This document shows positions 34,725-42,903 of a stretch of DNA of 64,000 nucleotides, in pieces. This DNA comes from Mariniflexile fucanivorans (lineage in GTDB: Bacteria > Bacteroidota > Bacteroidia > Flavobacteriales > Flavobacteriaceae): NCBI RefSeq assembly GCF_004341235.1, contig NZ_SLUP01000001.1, positions 186,001 to 250,000 of the forward strand, written 5' to 3'. The notes beneath the pieces are model-generated. The model ran no database searches, was not told where the DNA came from, and saw only the letters and a list, made by a program, of their open reading frames with translations. Position numbers and translations under genes: made by a program. Numbering within the stretch: the stretch's first letter is position 1; each line of letters starts with the position of its first letter.

Positions 34725-35066
34725 ATGAAGAAACACTACTTTTTAATTTTATTTTTTGTTTTAGCATTTTTTACAGCCTTTTCTGGGTTTAGTCAAAATA
34801 ACGCTAACACTTCTTCTATTCAACAAAATATAGAAGACTTATCTATTTATCCAAACCCTGTTAGCAACGGAAAAACCTTCATTTACATTACATCTAAACT
34901 AAATTTAACTAAGAAAATTGAATTTTATGATGTTTTAGGAAAGCGAATTTTCAGTTCTGTTTTAACAGGAAAAGAGTTAAACATTTCAAACTTAAGCAAA
35001 GGCGTTTATGTTTTAAAAATTACAGAGAACAATATAAGCGAAACCAGAAAATTAGTAATAAAATAA
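34725..35066 (+). CDS. minimal type IX secretion cargo: signal peptide plus sorting domain
   Basis: 113 residues. A signal peptide (about 1-24, ending SGFSQ) is followed, after only about 15 residues, by a type A T9SS C-terminal domain: LSIYPNPVSNGKTFIYI, IEFYDVLGKRIFSS, LNISNLSKGVYVLKI and a terminal ETRKLVIK. Almost nothing remains for cargo, whereas these domains usually end proteins of several hundred residues. TATCTTTA boxes at 34657-34664 and 34699-34706 are candidate promoters. The reading frame looks intact. Confidence 0.85.
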   Translation: MKKHYFLILFFVLAFFTAFSGFSQNNANTSSIQQNIEDLSIYPNPVSNGKTFIYITSKLNLTKKIEFYDVLGKRIFSSVLTGKELNISNLSKGVYVLKITENNISETRKLVIK

Positions 35067-35087
35067 TTACACCCCATTATAAATTTT

Positions 35088-35117
35088 AAAGCGTTACCGT
35101 TTGGTAGCGCTTTTTTA
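35088..35117 (+). terminator. terminator of the sorting-domain gene
   Basis: A stem AGCGTTACC/GGTAGCGCT (one G-U pair, GTTT loop) runs into TTTTTTATTTT. It overlaps the -33 region of the next gene's promoter. Confidence 0.75.
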
Positions 35118-35132
35118 TTTTATCTACTTTTG
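35101..35132 (+). promoter_or_regulatory. promoter of the LuxE-like gene
   Basis: TTG at 35101-35103 and TACTTTTG at 35125-35132, 21 bp apart, fit the Bacteroidota consensus. The ATG at 35137 is only 5 bp beyond the -7 box, so the mRNA would be nearly leaderless. Confidence 0.65.
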
Positions 35133-35136
35133 CAAT

Positions 35137-36117
35137 ATGGTAAACACACATGCTATTTTCAACATACAAACCGAAGACCAATTTAATGAATTGGCTTTAA
35201 AAACTTTTAAATTTCAGTTTGAGAACAACCGTGTTTACCGATCGTTTTGCGATTTGTTATACAAACACCCCAGTGATATAAAAACAATACAAGACATTCC
35301 ATTTCTTCCCATTCAATTTTTCAAAACGCATAATGTTTTGAGTTCTAAAGAATCCATTCAAACCACTTTCACCAGTTCTGGAACTACGGGAAGCATGACC
35401 AGTAAACATATGGTTACCAATTTAGAAGTTTACAAAGACAGCTTCAATAAAGGGTTCCGTCAATTTTATGGTAACGTTGAAGATTATGTAGTTTTAGCAC
35501 TATTACCTTCTTATTTGGAGCGTGAAGGATCTTCATTAATTTATATGGTTGAGGATTTTATAAAACAATCAAAACACATTGAAAGCGGCTTCTATTTAAA
35601 TAACCTTTCGGAATTAAAAGACACTCTACTTAACTTAGATTCCCAAGGAAAAAAAGTATTACTTATTGGTGTTTCATTTGCATTGCTAGACTTTATTGAA
35701 ACTTACCAATTCAACTTAAAACATACCATCATCATGGAAACCGGTGGCATGAAAGGACGTAGAAAAGAGTTAATTCGTGAAGAACTTCACCAACAATTAA
35801 AACAAGGTTTTGGTGTTGACACCATTCATAGTGAGTATGGCATGACCGAATTATTAAGTCAAGCCTACTCCAAAGGCCATGGTATTTTTAACACGCCAAA
35901 TTGGATACGCATTTTAACCCGAGATACCGAAGATGCTTTAAGTATTCTACCAAAAGAAAAAGCGGGTGGTATTAATATAATTGACTTGGCAAATATTAAT
36001 TCGTGTTCCTTTATTGCGACTCAAGATTTAGGTAAAGTTTACGAAAATGGCACTTTTGAAATTATTGGACGCTTTGATAGTTCGGATATTCGTGGTTGCA
36101 ATTTAATGGTACTGTAA
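35137..36117 (+). CDS. LuxE/PaaK-like acyl-protein synthetase (ANL-type)
   Basis: 326 residues from the ATG at 35137 (12 further upstream codons belong to promoter and terminator DNA). It belongs to the LuxE acyl-activating group: IPFLPIQFFKTHNVLSS, the P-loop-like TFTSSGTTGSMTSKH (about 84), and HSEYGMTELLSQAY. LuxE activates fatty acids as acyl-AMP and holds them as acyl-protein for a reductase. There is no luxCD or luciferase here. In Bacteroidota it is commonly found near tyrS-type housekeeping genes; role unknown. Confidence 0.75.
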   Translation: MVNTHAIFNIQTEDQFNELALKTFKFQFENNRVYRSFCDLLYKHPSDIKTIQDIPFLPIQFFKTHNVLSSKESIQTTFTSSGTTGSMTSKHMVTNLEVYKDSFNKGFRQFYGNVEDYVVLALLPSYLEREGSSLIYMVEDFIKQSKHIESGFYLNNLSELKDTLLNLDSQGKKVLLIGVSFALLDFIETYQFNLKHTIIMETGGMKGRRKELIREELHQQLKQGFGVDTIHSEYGMTELLSQAYSKGHGIFNTPNWIRILTRDTEDALSILPKEKAGGINIIDLANINSCSFIATQDLGKVYENGTFEIIGRFDSSDIRGCNLMVL

Positions 36118-36244
36118 ACTACAAAACAGCTTTCAACTTATTATAAAAAAATAACTCTATATGGTGTAAGTTTTAAAACTAAACTACGACCAAAGTTATA
36201 ACTATGAAAAAGAATAATTAATTTTTTTAGTTGGTTGGTTAGTT

Positions 36245-36272
36245 TAAAGCCTGAGCGTAAGCTCAGGCTTTA
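36245..36272. terminator. bidirectional terminator between the LuxE-like gene and tyrS
   Basis: An 8-bp GC-rich stem GCCTGAGC/GCTCAGGC with GTAA loop (36249-36268), flanked by TAAA/TTTA, ends in T-rich sequence rightward and has a shorter T-run leftward; it lies 7 bp from the tyrS stop. Confidence 0.7.
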
Positions 36273-36279
36273 TTATTTA

Positions 36280-37575
36280 TTAAACGATTCTTAAAATAAA
36301 ATAGTTCTTTTTACCACGTTGCAACAACACAAATTTATTATTGATTAAATCGGTTGAAGTGATAGCGTAATCCTCTTTCACTTTTTCTTTATTTACTGAA
36401 ATAGAATTCTCCTTTAAAGCACGTCTCGCTTCGCCATTCGATTTTAAAAAACCTCCTTTTTCTGCTAAAGCAGCGATAATATCCAGTCCAGATTCTATAT
36501 CTGCACGGGCAATTTCAGTTAAAGGCACGCCATCAAAAACATCTAAAAACGTTTGTTCTTTAAGTTTCTTTAAATCATCACCTGTAGAATTTCCAAAAAG
36601 AATCTCACTTGCTTTTATGGCATTTTCTAATTCTTCTTTAGAATGTACCATCGTAGTTATTTCTTCAGCTAAACGCTTTTGTAAAACACGCAAATGTGCT
36701 GCTTCATTATGTTCTTTAATTAAACTTTCTATTTCTTCACGGGTTAAAAAAGTGAAAATTTTAATATATTTTTCAGCATCTACATCACTTGTGTTTAACC
36801 AATATTGGTAAAATTTATAAGGCGATGTTCTTTCTGTATCCAGCCAAATATTACCACCTTCTGTTTTTCCAAATTTAGTACCATCTGCCTTTGTAATTAA
36901 TGGCCATGTTAAAGCATATCCTTTTCCTGCATCAACACGACGGATTAATTCGGTTCCTGTAGTGATGTTCCCCCACTGGTCGCTTCCTCCCATTTGCAAG
37001 GTGCATTGTTTGTCTCTATACAAATGCAAAAAATCGTAACCTTGCACCAGTTGATAGGTGAACTCGGTAAAACTCATTCCTACTTCAGATTCTGATGATA
37101 AACGTTTTTTTACAGAATCTTTAGCCATCATATAATTTACGGTAATGTGCTTACCTACATCACGAATAAATTCCAAGAAGGAAAAGTTCTTCATCCAATC
37201 GTAATTATTCACAATAATGGCTGCATTTTCAGCATCACTATCAAAATCTAAAAAACGAGACAATTGCTCCTTAATTGCATCTTGGTTATGCCTTAATGTC
37301 TTTTCATCAAGTAAATTACGCTCAGATGATTTTCCTGATGGATCACCAATCATTCCTGTAGCACCTCCTACAAGCGCCACTGGTTTGTGTCCTGCCAATT
37401 GAAAATGTTTAAGTCCCATAACACCAACTAAATGCCCTATATGTAACGAATCGGCCGTTGGATCAATACCCACGTACGCCTTACGCATGGCCTCCATTAA
37501 GTGTTCTTCGGTTCCAGGCATGCTATCTTGTATCATACCTCTCCATGTTAATTCTTCTACAAAATTCTTTATCAT
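36280..37575 (-). CDS. tyrS: tyrosyl-tRNA synthetase
   Basis: 431 residues from the ATG at 37575 (a TTG three codons upstream also exists). Class I synthetase charging tRNA-Tyr. The HIGH-type motif is in [15 protein letters not shown], the tyrosine pocket includes QGYDFLHLY and GGSDQWGNI, and the KMSKS-type loop is [13 protein letters not shown]-terminal S4 domain ([19 protein letters not shown]) is present. Length is normal. Confidence 0.96.
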   Translation of the reverse strand: MIKNFVEELTWRGMIQDSMPGTEEHLMEAMRKAYVGIDPTADSLHIGHLVGVMGLKHFQLAGHKPVALVGGATGMIGDPSGKSSERNLLDEKTLRHNQDAIKEQLSRFLDFDSDAENAAIIVNNYDWMKNFSFLEFIRDVGKHITVNYMMAKDSVKKRLSSESEVGMSFTEFTYQLVQGYDFLHLYRDKQCTLQMGGSDQWGNITTGTELIRRVDAGKGYALTWPLITKADGTKFGKTEGGNIWLDTERTSPYKFYQYWLNTSDVDAEKYIKIFTFLTREEIESLIKEHNEAAHLRVLQKRLAEEITTMVHSKEELENAIKASEILFGNSTGDDLKKLKEQTFLDVFDGVPLTEIARADIESGLDIIAALAEKGGFLKSNGEARRALKENSISVNKEKVKEDYAITSTDLINNKFVLLQRGKKNYFILRIV

Positions 37576-37735
37576 TTTTTTCAATTTTCACAAAACTACG
37601 GCAAAGATAAAAATCAATGCACAATTCTATGGTTTAAAGTTGAAAAAATGACAGAAGACGTAAAACACATGTCTCATAGCTTGAAAACTGACACTAAAAC
37701 CGAGTCTCAAAATTTTTTTTTATTATTTTAGTCGC

Positions 37736-38743
37736 ATGATATTAGTAACAGGAAGCACAGGTTTAGTCGGTTCGCATTTACTTTACAATCTTGTAAGTAA
37801 CAACGAAAAAGTACGTGCTATTTACAGAAGCGAAGGCAAACTAGAACAAGTTAAAAATGTTTTTGCCACATACACGAGTGATTTTATTCCGCTTTTTGAA
37901 GCTATCGAATGGGTACAAGCCGATATTTTAGATATTCCTGCATTATCGGAAGCGTTTATTAATGTAACTTATGTATATCACTGTGCCGCTCTGGTTTCTT
38001 TTGAACCCGATAAATACCAACTTTTAAGAAAAACGAATATTGAAGGTACTGCTAATGTTGTAAACCTTTGCATTTCGAATAATATTAAAAAACTGTGCCA
38101 TGTAAGTTCTACCGCTACATTGGGAAAAACACTTAACAATGAGTCCATTACTGAAGAAACTATCTGGAATCCTGAAGACGATAACAACGTGTATGCCATT
38201 ACCAAGTATGGTGCAGAAATGGAAGTTTGGCGCGGTACACAGGAAGGTTTAGACGCCGTAATTGTAAATCCTGGAGTTATTTTAGGTGCTGGTATTTGGC
38301 GTTTCGGCTCGGGCAGTTTATTTAAAAAAGCTCATGAAGGCTTTAAATATTATACCGCTGGCACTGTTGCACTTATTGCCGTAAGCGATGTGGTAACAAT
38401 TATGACCAATTTAATGAAAAGCACTATTACAAGCGAACGTTTTGTTTTAGTTGCCAAAAATTGGACCTATAAGCGTTTTTTGCAAACTTTAGCCCAGTCT
38501 GTTAATGCAACACCTCCAAGGAAATTAGCAGGTGCTTTTTTATTAAGTATAGCTTGGAAGCTAGATTGGTTAAGACACCAATTAACGGGAAAACGAAGAC
38601 AATTAACAAAACATCTTACATCTTCATTAATGTCTGAAACAGATTATAGCAGCGAGAAACTCAAGGTGGCTTTAAATTATAATTTTAAACCTATTGAAGA
38701 AACTATTTTGGAGATTGGCGCTAATTATCTGAAACAGGATTAA
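37736..38743 (+). CDS. NAD-dependent epimerase/dehydratase-family protein
   Basis: 335 residues, extended short-chain dehydrogenase. The Rossmann G-x-x-G-x-x-G is in LVTGSTGLVGSHLLYNL at the N-terminus; the catalytic Ser/Tyr/Lys are in VSSTATLG and YAITKYGAE (Y-x-x-x-K). It resembles dihydroflavonol-reductase/3-beta-HSD-like proteins; substrate unknown. The last 23 bp overlap the convergent DUF4296 gene. Confidence 0.82.
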   Translation: MILVTGSTGLVGSHLLYNLVSNNEKVRAIYRSEGKLEQVKNVFATYTSDFIPLFEAIEWVQADILDIPALSEAFINVTYVYHCAALVSFEPDKYQLLRKTNIEGTANVVNLCISNNIKKLCHVSSTATLGKTLNNESITEETIWNPEDDNNVYAITKYGAEMEVWRGTQEGLDAVIVNPGVILGAGIWRFGSGSLFKKAHEGFKYYTAGTVALIAVSDVVTIMTNLMKSTITSERFVLVAKNWTYKRFLQTLAQSVNATPPRKLAGAFLLSIAWKLDWLRHQLTGKRRQLTKHLTSSLMSETDYSSEKLKVALNYNFKPIEETILEIGANYLKQD

Positions 38744-39233
38744 TTAAGGTTCCTTCGTCTTTTTCATTATGCTTTTTCAAGGTCTTAGGAATTAGAGAAT
38801 CTTTTTTCTTGATTATATCCAATGAATCTTTAACTTTTATAGCATCGATAGAATCTTGCAATCTTTTTTTCTCTTCTTTTTCTTCTTTTAATTTCAGTTC
38901 CTTTAAGGTTTTTTTCAACCCTTCTAAACTATCGGTAACGGTATTATAAATTTCTTCGTAATCATTTATATGGTATGCATAATAAGCATTACTTGTAGCA
39001 AATTGCAAACTATCTATACCATACTTTTCAAAAACATAGTCCTCTAACTTAACACCATGTTTAAGCATTTTTTGTTTATTAATAAGTGTAGCAGACCCTA
39101 TTATTCTGGCATCAATCAAAATGTTGACCATCGTTTTTTTGGAAATCAAATTTTTAGGTTTTTTAGGACCTCCAAAACCACATGCCATCACAAGAAAAAC
39201 AATACTCAAATATATCAGAAGTCTTTTTATCAT
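38721..39233 (-). CDS. DUF4296 lipoprotein
   Basis: 170 residues. A lipoprotein signal MIKRLLIYLSIVFLVMAC puts the lipidated Cys at 18. DUF4296 follows (KKTMVNILIDARIIGSATL, then YGIDSLQFATSNAYYA), and the C-terminal third is a Lys/Glu/Asp-rich coiled coil. The family is restricted to Bacteroidota and has no known function. It overlaps pyrC upstream by 4 bp, so the two are co-transcribed. Confidence 0.85.
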   Translation of the reverse strand: MIKRLLIYLSIVFLVMACGFGGPKKPKNLISKKTMVNILIDARIIGSATLINKQKMLKHGVKLEDYVFEKYGIDSLQFATSNAYYAYHINDYEEIYNTVTDSLEGLKKTLKELKLKEEKEEKKRLQDSIDAIKVKDSLDIIKKKDSLIPKTLKKHNEKDEGTLINPVSDN

Positions 39234-40576
39234 CTGTTAAAAGTTAATCGTTTTGCCGCTTTCACATCATTAAATTTAGAATTTTGATATACCAAACTTC
39301 CATTTACAAAGGTATGGGTAATTCTTGATTTAAATGTGGTACCTTCAAACGGAGACCAGCCACACTTATATAAAATATTTTCTTTTTTTACAGTCCATGG
39401 GTTATTCAAATCTACCAAAACCAAATCGGCAAAAAAGCCTTCTTTTATATACCCACGTTTTTCAACTTGAAATAAAATAGCGGGGTTATGGCACATTTTT
39501 TCTACTATTTTTTCTATTGAAATTTTACCTTTATGGTGCATTTCTAACATAGCCGGCAATGCATGTTGCACCAACGGACCACCCGATGGCGCTTTGGTAT
39601 AAATATTATTTTTCTCTTCTAAAGTATGAGGTGCATGGTCTGTTGCAATCACATCAATTCGGTCGTCCAACAAAGCCTCCCACAATTTCTCTCTGTCTTT
39701 TTCTGTTTTAACCGCTGGATTCCATTTTATTAGTGTTCCTTTTTTATCATAATCGGCATCAGAGAACCATAAATGATGGATACAAACTTCGGCGGTAATC
39801 TTTTTATCCTTTAAAGGAATTTTATTACTGAATAAGCTGGTTTCTTTTCCAGTTGAAAGATGAAATACATGTAATCTCGCCCCTGTTTTTTCGGCTAATT
39901 TAATAGCTTTTGAAGATGATAAATAACAAGCCTCTTCACTTCGTATAATAGGATGGTATTTTATAGGAATATCATCTCCAAACTTATCCAAATGTTCTTG
40001 AAAATTCTTTTGTATGGTCGCTTCATCTTCACAATGCACAGAAATAAGTAACTTGGTGCTTTTGAAAATTTTCTCCAACACTTTAGCATCATCAACCAAC
40101 ATATTTCCTGTTGAAGATCCTAAAAACAGTTTCAACCCTGCAACGTTATTGGCATCTACCTTTAAAATTTCCTCTAAATTATCATTAGTACCACCAAACA
40201 TAAACGAATAGTTTGCCGATGATGTTTTTGAAGCTATTTCAAATTTCTCTTCTAATTTTTCAATAGTTGTAGTTTGCGGGTTGGTATTTGGCATTTCAAT
40301 AAACGATGTTATACCTCCTGCAATAGCCGCTTTACTTTCGGTTTCTATAGTCGCCTTTTGTGTTAAACCGGGCTCTCTAAAATGCACTTGATCATCAATA
40401 GCTCCTGGCAACAAATACTTCCCTTCTGCATCTATAACATGTACATCGGAAGATTTTGCGCTTATGGAGTCGCCAACTTCTTTAATATACTCGCCTTCAA
40501 TTAATATGTCGCCATTAAAAACAATGCCTTCATTTACAATATGAGCGTTTTTAATAAGTATTTTTTTTGGTTTCAT
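39230..40576 (-). CDS. pyrC: dihydroorotase
   Basis: 448 residues, class I-like dihydroorotase of pyrimidine synthesis. Recognised by LLPGAIDDQVHFREPGLTQ, the carboxylated-lysine region LKLFLGSSTGNML, VHCEDE, HVFHLST and the catalytic ATDHAPH. In the usual D-x-H-x-H-x-R motif the first His is Gln (D-D-Q-V-H-F-R). The remaining ligands are present, so it is probably active or a lineage-specific variant. It lies 7 bp after the glycosyltransferase and overlaps the DUF4296 gene. Confidence 0.88.
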   Translation of the reverse strand: MKPKKILIKNAHIVNEGIVFNGDILIEGEYIKEVGDSISAKSSDVHVIDAEGKYLLPGAIDDQVHFREPGLTQKATIETESKAAIAGGITSFIEMPNTNPQTTTIEKLEEKFEIASKTSSANYSFMFGGTNDNLEEILKVDANNVAGLKLFLGSSTGNMLVDDAKVLEKIFKSTKLLISVHCEDEATIQKNFQEHLDKFGDDIPIKYHPIIRSEEACYLSSSKAIKLAEKTGARLHVFHLSTGKETSLFSNKIPLKDKKITAEVCIHHLWFSDADYDKKGTLIKWNPAVKTEKDREKLWEALLDDRIDVIATDHAPHTLEEKNNIYTKAPSGGPLVQHALPAMLEMHHKGKISIEKIVEKMCHNPAILFQVEKRGYIKEGFFADLVLVDLNNPWTVKKENILYKCGWSPFEGTTFKSRITHTFVNGSLVYQNSKFNDVKAAKRLTFNR

Positions 40577-40583
40577 GTGTTAT

Positions 40584-41306
40584 CTACTTTTTGAATAGAC
40601 TCTTTATTTTCATGGAAATAACTCCAAAAATAGCTTCAGATATGATTCCTGAACTTAATTTTGATTCTCCTAATGTTCTATCTGTAAAAATTACAGGCAC
40701 TTCTTTTATTTCAAACCCCTTTAAATAGGCCTTAAATTTCATTTCAATTTGAAAGGCATAACCTATAAATTTAATTTTATCTAAATTTATGGTTTCTAAT
40801 ACCTTACGTTTGTAACATACAAACCCTGCGGTGGTATCGTGAATTCTCATGCCTGTAATAATACGTACATAGCGTGATGCAAAATACGACATAAGCACCC
40901 GACTCATGGGCCAGTTAACCACGTTTACACCTTTTACATAACGCGAACCAATGGTTAAATCGGCTCCCTGAACATGGCATGCTTCGTGTAATTTAACCAA
41001 ATCATTTGGATTATGCGAAAAATCTGCATCCATTTCAAAAATATATTGGTATTGTTTTTTTAAACACCATTTAAACCCATGAATATAAGCAGTACCTAAA
41101 CCAGATTTTAACTTTCTAACCTCTAAAAATAACCTATCTGGAAACTCTTTTTGGAGTTCCTTTACTTTTAAACCCGTTAAATCGGGAGAGTTATCATCAA
41201 CAACAAGAACGTGTATAGCTTCAGATTGAGAAAACACAGCCCTAATTATAGCCTCTATATTTTCTATTTCATTGTATGTAGGAATGATAACAATGGTATC
41301 GGTCAT
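40584..41306 (-). CDS. polyprenol-phosphate mannosyltransferase-like GT2 enzyme
   Basis: 240 residues, a dolichol-phosphate-mannose-synthase-type GT-A enzyme without membrane helices: IIPTYNEIENIEAIIRAV, VVDDNSPDLTG, FEMDADFSHNPND (DxD-like), GSRYVKGVNVVNW. It would load a sugar on a polyprenyl phosphate for envelope glycosylation. First gene of the operon with pyrC and the DUF4296 gene, an arrangement common in Flavobacteriaceae. Confidence 0.88.
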   Translation of the reverse strand: MTDTIVIIPTYNEIENIEAIIRAVFSQSEAIHVLVVDDNSPDLTGLKVKELQKEFPDRLFLEVRKLKSGLGTAYIHGFKWCLKKQYQYIFEMDADFSHNPNDLVKLHEACHVQGADLTIGSRYVKGVNVVNWPMSRVLMSYFASRYVRIITGMRIHDTTAGFVCYKRKVLETINLDKIKFIGYAFQIEMKFKAYLKGFEIKEVPVIFTDRTLGESKLSSGIISEAIFGVISMKIKSLFKK

Positions 41307-41427
41307 TCTTTTATTTTAACGAAAATGAATTAATTTTTAGCAAATGTACATTATTAACGGTTTATTTATTTTAAATATTCCTTAATAATTAAACCTTCTT
41401 CTAAAATATTTACAATAATTTTGCACT

Positions 41428-42075
41428 ATGCTTAGGGATATTATATCAAACGATTTTTTTACCATTTTGCTCATGCTAGGGCTTGCCATTGTTGCTATAG
41501 CAAAAATGGTATCTCCCAAACGATTTAATGATTTTACCACTGTTTTAGGAAATTCGAAGTATCTGAAAATCTATTCGCGAGATCAAAAATTTTTTGATAA
41601 ATTTGATGCCTTGCTCTTCACAAACCTTATCATATCATTATCACTATTCAGTTTTATTTGTTTTGAATTTTTCACTAAAACAAATACACTTTCGCCAGAT
41701 ACCATGTTTAAAATTTCATTTGGCATTTGCATGTTTATTTTAATAAAGGTCATTATTGAACGCCTTATTGGCAGCCTTTTTGAAATGGATGCCATGATAG
41801 ACCAATATCTATTTCAAAAAATAAGTTACAAAAACTATTTGGGAGTTTTGCTTATACCCATTAATGCTTTATTGTTATTTAGTTTTAAACCTACATTAAC
41901 CTTTTTTTACGTAACTGTTATTTTATTGTTCATCATAATCTTAACAGGGTTATTTACTTCACTTAAAGCATATCAAAGTTTAATAAAATATAACTTCTTC
42001 TATTTTATTTTATATCTTTGCGCACTTGAAATCGCACCCTGTATCATTTTATACAAAGTGATTATTTCAAATTAG
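41428..42075 (+). CDS. DUF4271 membrane protein
   Basis: 215 residues with about six hydrophobic segments (for example FFTILLMLGLAIVAIAKMV and FFYVTVILLFIIILTGLF). The DUF4271 signature SPKRFNDFTTVLGNSKYLKIY follows the first helix. Function unknown; in this family it nearly always precedes hemD, as here (21 bp). A TAATTTTG box at 41416-41423 lies just 4 bp before the ATG, suggesting a near-leaderless transcript. Confidence 0.85.
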   Translation: MLRDIISNDFFTILLMLGLAIVAIAKMVSPKRFNDFTTVLGNSKYLKIYSRDQKFFDKFDALLFTNLIISLSLFSFICFEFFTKTNTLSPDTMFKISFGICMFILIKVIIERLIGSLFEMDAMIDQYLFQKISYKNYLGVLLIPINALLLFSFKPTLTFFYVTVILLFIIILTGLFTSLKAYQSLIKYNFFYFILYLCALEIAPCIILYKVIISN

Positions 42076-42096
42076 AAGAATTAACTACCTGCACCT

Positions 42097-42843
42097 ATGA
42101 AAGTGAAAACCATTTTAGTATCTCAACCAGAACCTAAAATAGACAACTCGCCTTATTTCGATTTAATAGAAAAACAAAAAGTAAAAATAGATTTTAGGCC
42201 TTTTATTCACGTTGAAGGCGTTTCTGCAAAAGAAATTAGACAACAAAAAGTTGATTTAAACAATTATACTGCTCTTATTTTAACCAGTAGAAATGCGATC
42301 GACCATTATTTTAGAGTTGCTGAAGAAATGCGTTTTAAAGTGCCAGATTCTATGAAATATTTTTGTCAATCTGAAGCCGTTGCTTTTTATCTTCAAAAAT
42401 ATGTAGTGTACAGAAAACGTAAAATTTATGTTGGAAAACGTAGCTTTTCGGAATTATTGCCTCTAATTAAAAAATACAAAGACGAGAAATTTTTATTACC
42501 AAATACAGACAAGGTTAAAGATGAAGTGCCAGACACTTTAAATGCCTTAGGCATAGATTGGAAACAAGCTACTTTTTACAAAACGGTTATTAGTGATTTG
42601 ACTGATTTGGCCGATGTTTTTTACGATATTTTAGTATTCTTTAGCCCTTCTGGAATAGACTCATTGTTTCATAATTTTCCAGATTTCAAACAAAATGACA
42701 CCCGTATAGCTGTATTTGGCAATACCACAATTAAAGCTGCTGAAGAAAGAGGATTGCGTGTTGATATTGCTGCACCAACCCCCGAAACACCTTCAATGAC
42801 TATGGCTTTGGAGAAATATATTGAAAAAATAAATAAAAAATAA
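42097..42843 (+). CDS. hemD: uroporphyrinogen-III synthase
   Basis: 248 residues. It closes hydroxymethylbilane to uroporphyrinogen III in haem synthesis. HemD is poorly conserved, but TILVSQPEPKIDNSPYFDL, ALILTSRNAIDHYFR, VFFSPSGIDSLFHNFP and AVFGNTTIKAAEERG are typical of the Bacteroidota form. A TATCTTTG box at 42013-42020, inside the DUF4271 gene, might give extra transcription. Confidence 0.88.
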   Translation: MKVKTILVSQPEPKIDNSPYFDLIEKQKVKIDFRPFIHVEGVSAKEIRQQKVDLNNYTALILTSRNAIDHYFRVAEEMRFKVPDSMKYFCQSEAVAFYLQKYVVYRKRKIYVGKRSFSELLPLIKKYKDEKFLLPNTDKVKDEVPDTLNALGIDWKQATFYKTVISDLTDLADVFYDILVFFSPSGIDSLFHNFPDFKQNDTRIAVFGNTTIKAAEERGLRVDIAAPTPETPSMTMALEKYIEKINKK

Positions 42844-42861
42844 CATTTTTATAACCTAACG

Positions 42862-42895
42862 AAAAAGGGATGATTATTAAAAATCATCCCTTTTT
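42862..42895. terminator. bidirectional terminator between hemD and pckA
   Basis: A 14-bp perfect stem AAAAAGGGATGATT/AATCATCCCTTTTT with a 6-nt loop sits midway between the two convergent stops and has T-runs on both strands. Confidence 0.85.
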
Positions 42896-42903
42896 ATTTT
42901 TTA

